A stretch of DNA of 64,000 bases, from assembly GCF_002160895.1 (NCBI RefSeq), contig NZ_NFLL01000007.1, positions 1 through 64,000 on the forward strand, read 5' to 3'. The translations under genes and the position numbers were made by a program. The stretch comes from Faecalibacterium sp. An122 (GTDB lineage Bacteria > Bacillota > Clostridia > Oscillospirales > Ruminococcaceae). Below are positions 55,265 to 63,782 of the stretch, piece by piece. A model generated the notes under the pieces. The model did not search any database and was not told the DNA's origin. It was given only the letters and a program-made list of their open reading frames with translations. Within the stretch, counting starts at the first letter, position 1. Each line of letters begins with the position of its first letter.

Positions 55265-55405
55265 TATAAAAAATCCCTCAGCTTAGGCTGAGGGATTTTT
55301 TTATGCAAGCCGTACGTGGAATCGAACAGGGCGGCGGCCCGCAGGCCGCAAAATTGATCCAGTGGATCAATTTTAGCCCGCGGGTATTCCCGTACGGGTC
55401 ATATA
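55249..55405. repeat. Direct repeat of tRNA-Glu 3' end, att-like
   Basis: ATTCCCGTACGGGTCATATA occurs at 55249-55268 and again at 55386-55405. Between them lie the tRNA terminator, a reversed T-arm-like fragment (about 55305-55324) and a perfect 12-bp inverted repeat AAAATTGATCCA/TGGATCAATTTT (55350-55374). Duplicated tRNA 3' ends are the usual trace of site-specific integration. Confidence 0.7.
55269..55303 (+). terminator. Terminator after tRNA-Glu
   Basis: AATCCCTCAGC and GCTGAGGGATT around TTAG, with A and T runs on both sides. Confidence 0.92.
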
Positions 55406-55493
55406 GCCGTACGAGACAACGCTGCCGACCGCGTCCAACGAAAAAGAAATGAAGCTGCTGGGCGTAATGAATATAGATAGTATCAAATAGAAA

Positions 55494-55531
55494 AGAAAGC
55501 CTTACACAAGAACTTTGTGTAAGGCTTTCTT
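55494..55531 (-). terminator. Terminator of the AT-rich gene
   Basis: AGAAAGCCTTACACAA and TTGTGTAAGGCTTTCT form a 16-bp stem around four bases, just after the stop codon on the minus strand, followed by TTTC... T-rich sequence. Confidence 0.85.
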
Positions 55532-56506
55532 TCAAAGCTGTGAGATAAGTTTATGTTTGATGCAATCGTATTCCTCTTGGTTGATGATTCCATCGTCAAG
55601 CATTTTCTTGGCACGTTGAATTTGTTCTAGCACAGCGGTGTTCACATCCTCTGTTTTAGGAGGAGTAGGTGGGTCTTCTTTCAATGTTTCGTTTTCTTCA
55701 TCTGCAAATATAGTAGCATTGACTTTGTTGATCTCTTGCCAGTCCGCTTCGAATGCGGTTTCTGTGTAATTGAAGTTTGCTTCATCCAATGCATTGACCA
55801 GGCGCATACCCATTGGTTTCATTGTAGCGAATGTAATGCCGCCTGACACGATGCCGCCTAAAACGGGAACAACTTTGGACACTCCTTTTGCAAAAACATT
55901 CTTGGTCATCTTTACACCAAAAGCTTTTGCAATGGATTTAATAATAGGATAGTAAAATGTTTTGGTCAACGCTTTTTGAGGTAGTTGACGGAGTAGCTTT
56001 TGAGCAAGCGATGAAGAAAGAACCCGAACTGCCTGAGCAGCGCCAGAAGCTCCTAACATTACACCGCAATATAGAATTAGCTGGCCTGTTACTTTTTCTG
56101 AATCTAGAATTTCATCTGACCACAGATCTTCTGCGCCATATAGGTAAGAAATCTCTTGTGCTGTACGAAGTGCAACTGCATAGAATTGCAAAAGATCAGC
56201 AGGAATGGCTGCCGCCATGGCAAAGCCTCCAGGAAGTCCTGCCACAAAAGATGCACCAGTGGAAGTAATGGTGTTTTTGTTTACAACAGAGGAGGCTTTC
56301 GAATAAAGAACTTTGCGTGGACAGCCTGCCAGAACGGGGCCTTTCTTGAGTATAAGATCTACTAGGGAGGAATCTTCATATTTGAATTGCTCGCATAGAA
56401 AGGCTTTTCGGTTGACTTTAACACCAGGGATTTGAAGTGCAGTTGAAATTACACTTTCCAAGGATAAATTGAATTGTGAAATCGATGGATTTAATTCATT
56501 TGTCAT
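55532..56506 (-). CDS. Unknown protein with hydrophobic Gly/Ala core and C-terminal SHOCT-like domain
   Basis: The 324-residue product is not recognised with confidence. Residues about 80-130 and 145-185 are hydrophobic and Gly/Ala-rich (SFVAGLPGGFAMAAAIPADLLQFYAVALRTAQEISYLYG split over this part), reminiscent of EcsC-like membrane-associated proteins. The last about 32 residues (IQRAKKMLDDGIINQEEYDCIKHKLI) fit a SHOCT domain. GGAG lies before the ATG at 56506. The gene is far more AT-rich than its neighbours and lies next to a duplicated tRNA 3' end, so it was probably acquired by transfer. Confidence 0.7.
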   Translation of the reverse strand: MTNELNPSISQFNLSLESVISTALQIPGVKVNRKAFLCEQFKYEDSSLVDLILKKGPVLAGCPRKVLYSKASSVVNKNTITSTGASFVAGLPGGFAMAAAIPADLLQFYAVALRTAQEISYLYGAEDLWSDEILDSEKVTGQLILYCGVMLGASGAAQAVRVLSSSLAQKLLRQLPQKALTKTFYYPIIKSIAKAFGVKMTKNVFAKGVSKVVPVLGGIVSGGITFATMKPMGMRLVNALDEANFNYTETAFEADWQEINKVNATIFADEENETLKEDPPTPPKTEDVNTAVLEQIQRAKKMLDDGIINQEEYDCIKHKLISQL

Positions 56507-56601
56507 ATGATTCTCCAGTCTCAGATGTACGAAAAGTTGACTGAAACCCAGCCTTAATAGGAGATGAAATTTTCGCGAATAGGGTGAGATTGGCATTGAA
56601 A

Positions 56602-57249
56602 TTATAAATGCAATAGAATCTCCTCCGGTTTATACACCAGAACATCCGCGCCGGCGGCCTGCAGTTCTTCGGCCCCGCGGAAGCCCCAGACGGCACCCAG
56701 GGTCACCAGACCGGCGTTGTGGCCGGTGGCGATGTCCACGTTGCTGTCACCCACAAAGAGGGTGGAGGCTTTGGCTGCGCCCAGCTGTTCCATCAGGCTG
56801 TAGACCCCGGTGGGGTCGGGCTTGACCGGCACGCCGGGGCGGCTGCCCCGCACCGCCAGAAAGACATCGTGCCCAAAGTAGTGGTCGATGATGCCGCCGC
56901 AGAGGGTGTCCGCCTTGTTGGAAAAGACAGCGGTGCGGATGCCTTCCGCCTTGAGGGCGGCCAGCAGCTGGGGGATGCCGGGATAGGGGGCGGTTTTGTC
57001 CTCCTTGTGGGCATCGTACCGGGCGGTGAACTGGGCCAGGGTGGCGGCCAGCTGCTGGGGCGTGCGGCAGTCCTCAGGGGAGAACCGCTCCACCAGCTTG
57101 GGGATGCCGTTGCCCACCATGTGCTTGTACTGCTCCACCGTGAAGGTGGGCCAGTGGTTTTGTTCGCAGACCCAGTTTCCGGCGTCGGCCAGGTCGTCGA
57201 TGGTGTTCAGCAGGGTGCCGTCCAGGTCAAAGAGGATGGTATCGATCAT
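56602..57249 (-). CDS. HAD-superfamily hydrolase, phosphoglycolate phosphatase-like
   Basis: The 215-residue cytoplasmic phosphatase has all HAD motifs: DLDGTLLNT (Asp8 nucleophile, Asp10), SNK, KPDP and GDSNVDI. The cap domain is of the Gph/PGMB type. The substrate could be phosphoglycolate, pyrophosphate or a sugar phosphate. Its ATG overlaps the stop of the PH-domain gene upstream (ATGA), so it is the last of a three-gene coupled operon. Confidence 0.9.
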   Translation of the reverse strand: MIDTILFDLDGTLLNTIDDLADAGNWVCEQNHWPTFTVEQYKHMVGNGIPKLVERFSPEDCRTPQQLAATLAQFTARYDAHKEDKTAPYPGIPQLLAALKAEGIRTAVFSNKADTLCGGIIDHYFGHDVFLAVRGSRPGVPVKPDPTGVYSLMEQLGAAKASTLFVGDSNVDIATGHNAGLVTLGAVWGFRGAEELQAAGADVLVYKPEEILLHL

Positions 57250-58637
57250 GAAAAATCCTTCCTTTCAAAAAAGGCCGCACAGGCGCGGGCGTCGGCCAGC
57301 GGGATGCTGCGCACCCGCTCATGGAAGCGGCCGGGATAAGCAAAGGTGAGGTTGGCGCGGCCCCGCACCACCGCCCAGGGCGTCTGGGAGATGCGGAGGC
57401 ACACCACCGGAGAAAAGATGCAGACACAGCGCAGGGACATCCGGCGCTGCCGCAGAAAAGTGAGACGGCCGTCGGTGGGCCAGGCTCCCTCCCGGAACAT
57501 TCCCTCCACCTGGAACAGGAACCAGAGCCCGCAGCCTGCGGCCGGCAGAGCCAGCAGCGGGACGGCGGCAGGCAGGGCCCAGGAGGCCACCAGAAGCAGC
57601 AGCACACAGAACCCCAGACAGCCGCCGGCGGGGGCAATCAGGGCCAGGCTGCGGCCCCGCACCTGAGCCAGCGAAGCCCGCCGGTTGGGGGGAAGCCGGA
57701 AGCTGGGCAGAAGCCGCCGCACCAGTTCTTCCTGGCCGGCCCGGTAGACAAAGAGGGGATCGTCGGCGTTGTAGCATCCGGCGGTGAGATAGACGGGATA
57801 GCACCGCAGCAGCCGCGCCACAGGGGACAGCCGCACCTCGGCACAGGTGAGCTGGTCCATCCGGAACCGGCGTTCCACCCGCAGCAGGAGCCCGCCCCGG
57901 CTGGCCAGCACCCCGCTGCCCCGCCAGACCGCATACCGGACGGTATGGCTGAAACTGCGCAGCAGGCTCAGGCCAAAGAGAACGGTCCAGAGGGTCAGGG
58001 CCCAGGCCAGGCTGGCGGGCAGCCAGTGGGCCGCCCAGGTCACGGCGTGGTCCAGCTGTTCCAGCGCAATCTCCTCGGCGGCGTTGTTTCCCTGCCGCAG
58101 GGCCACCCAGACCAGAAACAGGGTGGACAGGCTGTTGGCGCCCAGCAGGGCCAGGGCCAGCCGCTCGCCGCCGGCGGGGTGATAGTATTCCTCGGCGGGG
58201 GCAGGCATCAAACGGTCGGCCAGCATCTGGGCGTCTTTGCGGGTGAGGCAGAGGGTCACCGCCTGGTTTTTGGGCAAAAGGGTGGGGTAAAGGGTCACCC
58301 GGCTGGCTCCGCCCAGCCGGTAGATCACCGGCCGTTCCATCTGGATGGCGGCCAGCTGGCTGGCCTGGATGGTCCGCTCAAAGGAAAAGATCAGATTCCA
58401 GTGCAGGCGAAGCACCCCGTCCTGATCCAGCTCCCAGCTGGAGGCCCGCAGCATCACATAGCTCACCAGAGCCAGCAGGCAGAACAGGACCAGATCCTGC
58501 GCCAGCGCCGTCCGGAGGACCTCCCATTCCCGGGCAAAGAAAACCTGTACCAGGGGCACCAGATAGAGCAGGAGGGTGTGGCGCAGAAAGCGCAGGGAAA
58601 AGAAGGGGTGATAGCGCCGCGGTCCGGTGCCGGTCAT
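57246..58637 (-). CDS. Membrane protein with bacterial PH domains (YdbT-like)
   Basis: The 463-residue protein has paired membrane segments followed by bPH2-type domains, repeated about three times (e.g. SSWELDQDGVLRLHWNLIFSFERTI; SGVLASRGGLLLRVERRFRMDQL). In Bacillus YdbST and related proteins are implicated in resistance to exported peptides. The ATG at 58637 overlaps the stop of the preceding gene (ATGA). The role here is unknown. Confidence 0.8.
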   Translation of the reverse strand: MTGTGPRRYHPFFSLRFLRHTLLLYLVPLVQVFFAREWEVLRTALAQDLVLFCLLALVSYVMLRASSWELDQDGVLRLHWNLIFSFERTIQASQLAAIQMERPVIYRLGGASRVTLYPTLLPKNQAVTLCLTRKDAQMLADRLMPAPAEEYYHPAGGERLALALLGANSLSTLFLVWVALRQGNNAAEEIALEQLDHAVTWAAHWLPASLAWALTLWTVLFGLSLLRSFSHTVRYAVWRGSGVLASRGGLLLRVERRFRMDQLTCAEVRLSPVARLLRCYPVYLTAGCYNADDPLFVYRAGQEELVRRLLPSFRLPPNRRASLAQVRGRSLALIAPAGGCLGFCVLLLLVASWALPAAVPLLALPAAGCGLWFLFQVEGMFREGAWPTDGRLTFLRQRRMSLRCVCIFSPVVCLRISQTPWAVVRGRANLTFAYPGRFHERVRSIPLADARACAAFFERKDFS

Positions 58638-59077
58638 AGGACGTCCTCCCCGCCGGCCAGCAGGGCTTTCCCGATGGCGTCGGCCTCCTGCAGGGGGATG
58701 CCGGGCAGAATGGCCCACATGCCGGGGGTGAAGATCACCAGGACGCAGGCCCCCGCCAGCCGCAGCAGCGGGGTGCGGAAAATCAGGGTGGAGGTGATGC
58801 TGTTTCGGGGGATGACCCGCTCCACCGGAAAGGCTACCCCCATGTAGAGGGTCAGGGTGAAATCATCCAGGGTGGCCACCAGGCTGCAGGACCGGACCCA
58901 CACCCCGAACACCACCGCACACCACAAAGCGCAGAAACCAAAGCCCCATCCCAGCCCCTGCCAGAACAGGAAGGGCGCTGCAATCAGGCCGGGCAGCGCC
59001 GCCCAGACACAGAGGACCGCCCTGCCTCGAGGGGTAGGTGTAGACGCAGAGCCAGCGAGATCGAAGAGCTGTTCCAT
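58634..59077 (-). CDS. Small membrane protein with bacterial PH domain (YdbS-like)
   Basis: The 147-residue protein has two membrane segments (about 22-62) and one bPH2 domain (LDDFTLTLYMGVAFPVERVIPRNSI). AAAGGAGG precedes the ATG. It is the first gene of the YdbST-like pair and is translated in coupling with the next. Confidence 0.8.
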   Translation of the reverse strand: MEQLFDLAGSASTPTPRGRAVLCVWAALPGLIAAPFLFWQGLGWGFGFCALWCAVVFGVWVRSCSLVATLDDFTLTLYMGVAFPVERVIPRNSITSTLIFRTPLLRLAGACVLVIFTPGMWAILPGIPLQEADAIGKALLAGGEDVL

Positions 59078-59171
59078 GGCGCGGCCTCCTTTCTGACGCT
59101 ACAAAAGGGAATGTGTGATGCTTTTATAACGGAACGTTGCGGCCCGGCGGGCCGTCCGGCGTTCCGCCCTT

Positions 59172-59200
59172 ATTATATACGGATTGGCTGGGAGCGTCAA
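59172..59200 (-). promoter_or_regulatory. Promoter of the PH-domain operon
   Basis: On the minus strand TTGACG (59200-59195) and TATAAT (59177-59172) are 17 bp apart. The leader carries an imperfect GGAACG/CGTTCC hairpin at 59131-59165. The rest of the gap to uppP (59201-59443) shows one extended -10 for uppP, TGGTATACT at about 59388-59396. Confidence 0.85.
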
Positions 59201-59443
59201 CGATGGAAGGGAAAACCGGCCGGAACCCTCCTTTTTCGCAAAAAACGGGGCCCAAAACCATCCGCCCCGCAGGAGAAAAGAAGGACCGCCGTCCGCCCCG
59301 CTTTGGCTTTAAGACGCAGGAAAGCCCGAATTTTCTTCCAGAAAAGTAGGGGGTTAGGGGTGCAGGCAGGCTCATAGTATGGTATACTGAAAGAATCAAT
59401 GTGAGAACGTGCGCGTGTGATGGCGCACAGGGAGGAAATTTCT

Positions 59444-60274
59444 ATGTTGATTGAAATCATCAAGGCCCTGCTGATGGGCATCGTGGAGGGCGTCACCGAA
59501 TGGCTGCCCATCTCGTCCACGGGACATATGATTCTGGTGGAACAGCTGATCCAGTTTGACGCCAGCGATGCGTTTATGTCCATGTTCCGGGTGGTGATCC
59601 AGCTGGGCGCCATTCTGGCGGTGGTGGTCCTGTTCTGGGGCAAACTGTGGCCCTTTGGCCTGCGCCATGGCCGCATTACCTCCAAGGCCCCGGTCTGGAG
59701 CCTGTGGTTCAAGGTGGTGGTGGCCACCCTGCCGGTGCTGGTCATCAGCCCGCTGGACGACTGGATGGAGGCCAAGTTCTATAATTATATCACGGTGGCC
59801 GCCATGCTGATTCTGTACGGCGTCCTGTTCATCCTGGTGGAAAACCGCGGCGCAGCCGCCCGGGTCACCCGCCTGGATCAGATCAGCTACCGCGAGGCCC
59901 TCATCATCGGCCTGTGGCAGACCCTGGCCATCATCCCCGGCACCTCCCGCAGCGGCGCCACCATCGTGGGCGGCCTGCTGCTGGGCCTGTCCCGGGCCGC
60001 GGTGGCTGAGTTCACCTTCTATCTGGCCATCCCGGTGATGGCCGGCGCGTCCCTGCTGAAGGTGGTGAAGTTTGTGCTGGAAGGCCAGACCATGACCAGC
60101 ACCGAAATCGCCATCATGGTCACCGGCTGCCTGTCCGCCTTTGTGGTGAGTATGGTGGCCATCCGGTTCCTGATGTCCTACGTCAAGAGCCATGACTTCA
60201 AGTTCTTTGGCGTCTACCGCATCGCGCTGGGCGTGGTGGTGCTGGCGGTGGCCGCCGTCAGCGCCTTCGGCTGA
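59444..60274 (+). CDS. uppP: Undecaprenyl-diphosphatase UppP (BacA)
   Basis: The 276-residue multi-pass membrane enzyme recycles the lipid carrier of peptidoglycan synthesis by removing a phosphate from undecaprenyl diphosphate, and gives bacitracin tolerance. The motifs EGVTEWLPISSTGH (Glu-rich loop) and GTSRSGATIVGGLLLGLSR are complete. AGGGAGGAAATTTCT precedes the ATG at 59444. A conserved Phe of the motif is Trp here, which is seen in relatives. Confidence 0.96.
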   Translation: MLIEIIKALLMGIVEGVTEWLPISSTGHMILVEQLIQFDASDAFMSMFRVVIQLGAILAVVVLFWGKLWPFGLRHGRITSKAPVWSLWFKVVVATLPVLVISPLDDWMEAKFYNYITVAAMLILYGVLFILVENRGAAARVTRLDQISYREALIIGLWQTLAIIPGTSRSGATIVGGLLLGLSRAAVAEFTFYLAIPVMAGASLLKVVKFVLEGQTMTSTEIAIMVTGCLSAFVVSMVAIRFLMSYVKSHDFKFFGVYRIALGVVVLAVAAVSAFG

Positions 60275-60388
60275 GCGGGCAGAGAATCCCCGGTTTGTCT
60301 TTCCTGACCTGCGGGTTTGTGGTATACTTTCCCATAAGAGAGAATCTTGGGCGGGCTGCCCGCCCGGCCCCAAAGGAGGACAAACAAC

Positions 60389-61513
60389 ATGGAAGGTTCT
60401 GCTGTATACTATACCGATTTCCGGTGCCCGGTGGGTACCAGCCTGACCGAGAAACTCCGCCGCCTGTGCCTGGCGGCGGGCATCCGCAACATTGAGATGG
60501 ACGGCCGCTTTGTGGCCATCAAGATGCACTTTGGCGAGCTGGGCAACCTGGCTTTTCTGCGGCCCAATTACGCCAAGGTGGTGGCCGACCTGTGCAAGGA
60601 ACAGGGCGGCATGCCCTTCCTGACCGACTGCAACACCCTGTATCCGGGCAGCCGCAAGAACGCCCTGGAGCACCTGACCTGCGCTCAGATGAATGGCTTC
60701 TGGCCCATGACCACCGGCTGCCAGGTGCTGATCGGCGACGGCCTGCGGGGAACCGACGAGGTGGAAGTCCCGGTGCCCAACGGCGAGTTCTGCAAGACCG
60801 CCAAGATTGGCCGCGCCATCATGGACGCCGATATCTTCATCAGCCTGACCCACTTCAAGGGCCATGAGTCCACCGGTTTCGGCGGCGCCATCAAGAACAT
60901 CGGCATGGGCTGCGGCAGCCGCGCCGGCAAGATGGAACAGCATTCTTCGGGCGCTCCGGCGGTTCAGCGGGAACTGTGCCGCGGCTGCCACCGCTGCGCT
61001 AAAGAGTGCGGTTCGGACGCCATCCACTACGACGCAGAGAACAAGGCCGTCATCGACTACGATCTGTGCAAGGGCTGCGGCCGCTGCATCGGCGCCTGCA
61101 GCTTTGACGCCGTCTATTCCAAGGACAGCAGCGCCAACGAGGATCTGGACCGCAAGATGGCCGAATACGCCGCCGCCGTCTGCGCCGGCCGTCCCTGCTT
61201 CCACATCAGCCTGGTGCAGGACATCAGCCCCAACTGCGACTGCCACGGCGAGAACGATGCACCCATCCTGCCGGATATCGGCATGTTCGCATCCTTTGAC
61301 CCGGTGGCTCTGGATCAGGCCTGCGCCGATGCCTGCCTGGCGGCGACTCCCATTGCCAACAGCCAGTTGGGCCAGAATCTGGCCCGTCCCGGCTGGAACT
61401 GCTACCACGACAACTTCAAGGATTCCAACCCCAACATCGAGTGGAAGGCAACCCTGGAGCAGGCCGAAAAGATCGGTCTGGGCCAGCGGGCTTACGTCCT
61501 GAAGAAAATCTGA
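60389..61513 (+). CDS. DUF362 protein with two [4Fe-4S] ferredoxin motifs
   Basis: The 374-residue protein has an N-terminal DUF362 domain (AIKMHFGELGNLAFLRP; THFKGHESTGFGGAIKNIGMG) and two ferredoxin motifs CRGCHRCAKECGSDAI and CKGCGRCIGACSFDAV at about 204-255, then a C-terminal segment with more Cys (ISPNCDCHGENDAPILPDIG). The family is common in strict anaerobes and probably moves electrons; the reaction is unknown. AAAGGAGGAC precedes the ATG. Confidence 0.9.
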   Translation: MEGSAVYYTDFRCPVGTSLTEKLRRLCLAAGIRNIEMDGRFVAIKMHFGELGNLAFLRPNYAKVVADLCKEQGGMPFLTDCNTLYPGSRKNALEHLTCAQMNGFWPMTTGCQVLIGDGLRGTDEVEVPVPNGEFCKTAKIGRAIMDADIFISLTHFKGHESTGFGGAIKNIGMGCGSRAGKMEQHSSGAPAVQRELCRGCHRCAKECGSDAIHYDAENKAVIDYDLCKGCGRCIGACSFDAVYSKDSSANEDLDRKMAEYAAAVCAGRPCFHISLVQDISPNCDCHGENDAPILPDIGMFASFDPVALDQACADACLAATPIANSQLGQNLARPGWNCYHDNFKDSNPNIEWKATLEQAEKIGLGQRAYVLKKI

Positions 61514-61540
61514 TCCCGCGCACTGACTTTTCAACAACAA

Positions 61541-61574
61541 AGGCCGCAGCCTGTGGAAGGCTGCGGCCTTTTGG
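61541..61574. terminator. Terminator between the DUF362 gene and the convergent lipoprotein gene
   Basis: AGGCCGCAGCC and GGCTGCGGCCT surround TGTGGAA, with AACAA before and TTTTGG after, so it may serve both strands. Confidence 0.88.
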
Positions 61575-61583
61575 TTTCCGGTT

Positions 61584-62183
61584 TTACTGCTGGGGTGCGG
61601 GGACGATGGCGTTAAGAACGCCCGCCACTGCGGACCAGTCTTCCTCGGAGCAGGAGGGCGTCTCCTGGACGCCGGCGTCGGACAGTTCGCCCTGAACGGC
61701 CTTGGGGTCGTCCAGAATCCGCTGGGCGGATTCCTCAATCAGGGGCCAGGCCTCGGCGAAGTTCTCCTGATCCACCTGTTCCAGCGAATCAAACCACTGG
61801 GACAGGCTGTCGTTCAGCGCATCGCTGCTGCGGTTGGCGGCGGCGTTCTCGTCGGCCCATTCCATCATGGATGCGGCGGCGGCCATCGATTTCAGAGAGG
61901 TGCCTGCAGTGCCGGGGCCCCAGCCCAGGCTGCCGGCGAAGGCGTCGGCGGGATCGCTGATGCCGTTGAAGCCGTTTTCGCTGCCGTCCACCACGGGCGC
62001 GGGGGCCGTGTCATCCTCGCCGGAAGGCACAGCCTGGGAGGTGGGAGCCTCGCTCAGAGCCTGGGAGGAAGAAGAGGACGAGCTGCTGCTGGCAGACGGG
62101 GTACAGCCTGCCAATACCAGCGAGAGAAGGAAAATTCCGCAGCATCCTGCAGCGCAGGTGCGGAACAAATGACCATGTTTCAT
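61584..62183 (-). CDS. Lipoprotein of unknown function
   Basis: The 199-residue product has a lipoprotein signal with lipobox LAGC (Cys27) and a Ser-rich linker of nine serines. The mature part is acidic and helical with no family I recognise. AAGGAGGTC precedes the ATG. It has its own promoter. It is not similar to the two cassette lipoproteins. Confidence 0.85.
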   Translation of the reverse strand: MKHGHLFRTCAAGCCGIFLLSLVLAGCTPSASSSSSSSSSQALSEAPTSQAVPSGEDDTAPAPVVDGSENGFNGISDPADAFAGSLGWGPGTAGTSLKSMAAAASMMEWADENAAANRSSDALNDSLSQWFDSLEQVDQENFAEAWPLIEESAQRILDDPKAVQGELSDAGVQETPSCSEEDWSAVAGVLNAIVPAPQQ

Positions 62184-62250
62184 ATCAAAAAGACCTCCTT
62201 TTTGCGCCCTGAGGCGGCAGTCCTTTTATCATCACTCGGATTCTATTATC

Positions 62251-62279
62251 AGTATACTGTCCCTGCTTCTCCTTGTCAA
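62251..62279 (-). promoter_or_regulatory. Promoter of the lipoprotein gene at 61584
   Basis: TTGACA (62279-62274) and TATACT (62256-62251) with a 17-bp spacer on the minus strand. Confidence 0.92.
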
Positions 62280-62328
62280 CGGCCCTACTTTTCTGCCCTA
62301 CTTTTCTGAAAGAAAAGTAGGCAAAAGA

Positions 62329-62433
62329 CTTTTACTGTGTACCATCAAGTTTCCGGGTCTCCCAAAGTTCCGCGGGGCCGTTACGCTCCGGCTCGCTCCC
62401 GGCGTTTGGGGCTGTGCCCCGGTACGATGCAAA
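62329..62433 (-). repeat. Dispersed repeat family R1, copy 3
   Basis: Complete copy in inverse orientation to copies 1 and 2. An R2 hairpin (CCTACTTTTCT/AGAAAAGTAGG, 62296-62320) sits at its side. Confidence 0.85.
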
Positions 62434-62506
62434 CCCCGACATGGCCTGTTTATCCCAAGTTTCAGCGGCGTTCTGCACCGATACGTCCCAAAGGTTCATC
62501 AAAGAC

Positions 62507-62546
62507 AAAATCCTCGCTCCGTTTGGGGCGGGGATTTTTCGTTTTT
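62507..62546. repeat. Repeat family R3 hairpin, copy 3
   Basis: AAAATCCTCGCTCC and GGGGCGGGGATTTTT; it probably acts as a terminator. The 62547-62650 stretch has no visible gene. Confidence 0.7.
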
Positions 62547-62742
62547 AAGTGACGTTTTTGAGGTCTTTGGCCATTTGGGATGATGTCCTTTTGCGGGCTT
62601 GATGATAACAATTTTTTGATACGGGGGACAAAACCGAGGAATTTTCCTCCGCCTTTCCCGTCCTCAAAATAGCTTGTATCCAAGATGGGTCTTTCCCAAC
62701 TATAGAAAATAAAGCAAAAATGGGAAAATTTGAAATCGGGTC

Positions 62743-62771
62743 TTGACACCGGGGGGGGGGTATGGTATTAT
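62743..62771 (+). promoter_or_regulatory. Lipoprotein promoter with G10 spacer tract, predicted strong
   Basis: TTGACA (62743-62748), then CC, ten G (62751-62760), TATGG and TATTAT (62766-62771), a 17-bp spacer. The flanking 180 bp are nearly identical to the inverse copy upstream of 20388. Confidence 0.88.
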
Positions 62772-62852
62772 AGGCACACAAAGGAAAGGACCTTCCTTTG
62801 AAACCTGTTTTGGGTCTCTATCTTTTACACCATTAAGGAGGAAAAATTCATT

Positions 62853-63536
62853 ATGAAACTCAAGAAGATTGTTTCTCTGGCACTGGCCGGCATCCTGGCC
62901 GTCAGCATGCTGACTGCTTGCGATAGTAAGAGCAATAACGGCAATAGCGGGGATGTTCCCCCCGAAAGCAATGCTATGGCAGGTATTGCAGCAACTCTGA
63001 CCGAAAAAGTTGATCTGGACAAGATCAAATTTAGTGCAAGCAATGAGCTGGATAATGCGCTGATTTCTGCCATTGGTAATGTTGGTACCGGCTCTATTGC
63101 AGCGATCTATGATGCTAATGGTATGAATAGTGTTCAGTTTGTGGATAATACCCATGCTAACACTGTACTTCGTACTGTTGCAATGGATCTGATTGATGAT
63201 CTGGAGTCTGAGAACTTTGGTAATGAGGGTAATGTAGCAGGCGCAATGGGCAAGCTGACTCCGTCTGCCGCCAACCAGTGGGATGATGATCTGAATGTCA
63301 CTGTTCTGTATGTTGTCAACAGTGGAGTTGAAGTCGAAAACGCTCTGGCTGGGATTGCTAACAACATGGATAACGCACTCAAAGGCCTGCAGCTGGATAA
63401 TGAGGCAGTTAATAATGTGACTACTCAGCGCTATACCTATTCTGGCGCTGTGAGCGTTTATAGCAAGATTGCTACTGAAGATCATGGCAAGGGCCTGACT
63501 TTCATCGCTGTTCAGGTTACCCGTAACCTGGCCTGA
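62853..63536 (+). CDS. Cell-surface lipoprotein, phase-variable cassette copy 2
   Basis: The 227-residue product has the signal MKLKKIVSLALAGILAVSML and lipobox LTAC (Cys22). The mature part is acidic and Asn/Asp-rich, with an end (FIAVQVTRNLA) like that of the paralogue at 19681-20388 (VFVAVTVTRTASAD), but the middle has little obvious similarity. AAGGAGG precedes the ATG. Base composition is lower in GC than in the housekeeping genes. With the 17-bp promoter spacer, this copy should be on. Function unknown. Confidence 0.87.
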   Translation: MKLKKIVSLALAGILAVSMLTACDSKSNNGNSGDVPPESNAMAGIAATLTEKVDLDKIKFSASNELDNALISAIGNVGTGSIAAIYDANGMNSVQFVDNTHANTVLRTVAMDLIDDLESENFGNEGNVAGAMGKLTPSAANQWDDDLNVTVLYVVNSGVEVENALAGIANNMDNALKGLQLDNEAVNNVTTQRYTYSGAVSVYSKIATEDHGKGLTFIAVQVTRNLA

Positions 63537-63552
63537 GTATTTACTTATAACA

Positions 63553-63778
63553 CCCCCGGCAGCACCATGGCCGGGAGCTGATATAAGGGGCCTTTGAACA
63601 AGAGACCGTTCAAAGGCTCGGGTAAATAACCCATCCGATGTGGCGACAAAGGGGAATACCTAACCACTATTCCTTCTGTTGTTGATCGCACCAAAACAAA
63701 AGAACTTTTGCGTCACGAAAGATAGGGTCCCTCTGCGAGGGCCGGCTCTCACGAGCTGGCCCTCGCATTGTTTGTTGT
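63553..63778 (+). ncRNA. Conserved structured segment downstream of lipoprotein gene, copy 2
   Basis: Nearly identical to the inverse sequence at 19434-19659. The second stem is CCTTTGAAC/GTTCAAAGG here. The last hairpin GCGAGGGCCGGCTC/GAGCTGGCCCTCGC is followed by ATTGTTTGTTGT and could be a terminator. It could be the mRNA 3' end or a separate RNA; the family is not recognised. Confidence 0.6.
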
Positions 63779-63782
63779 GAGG

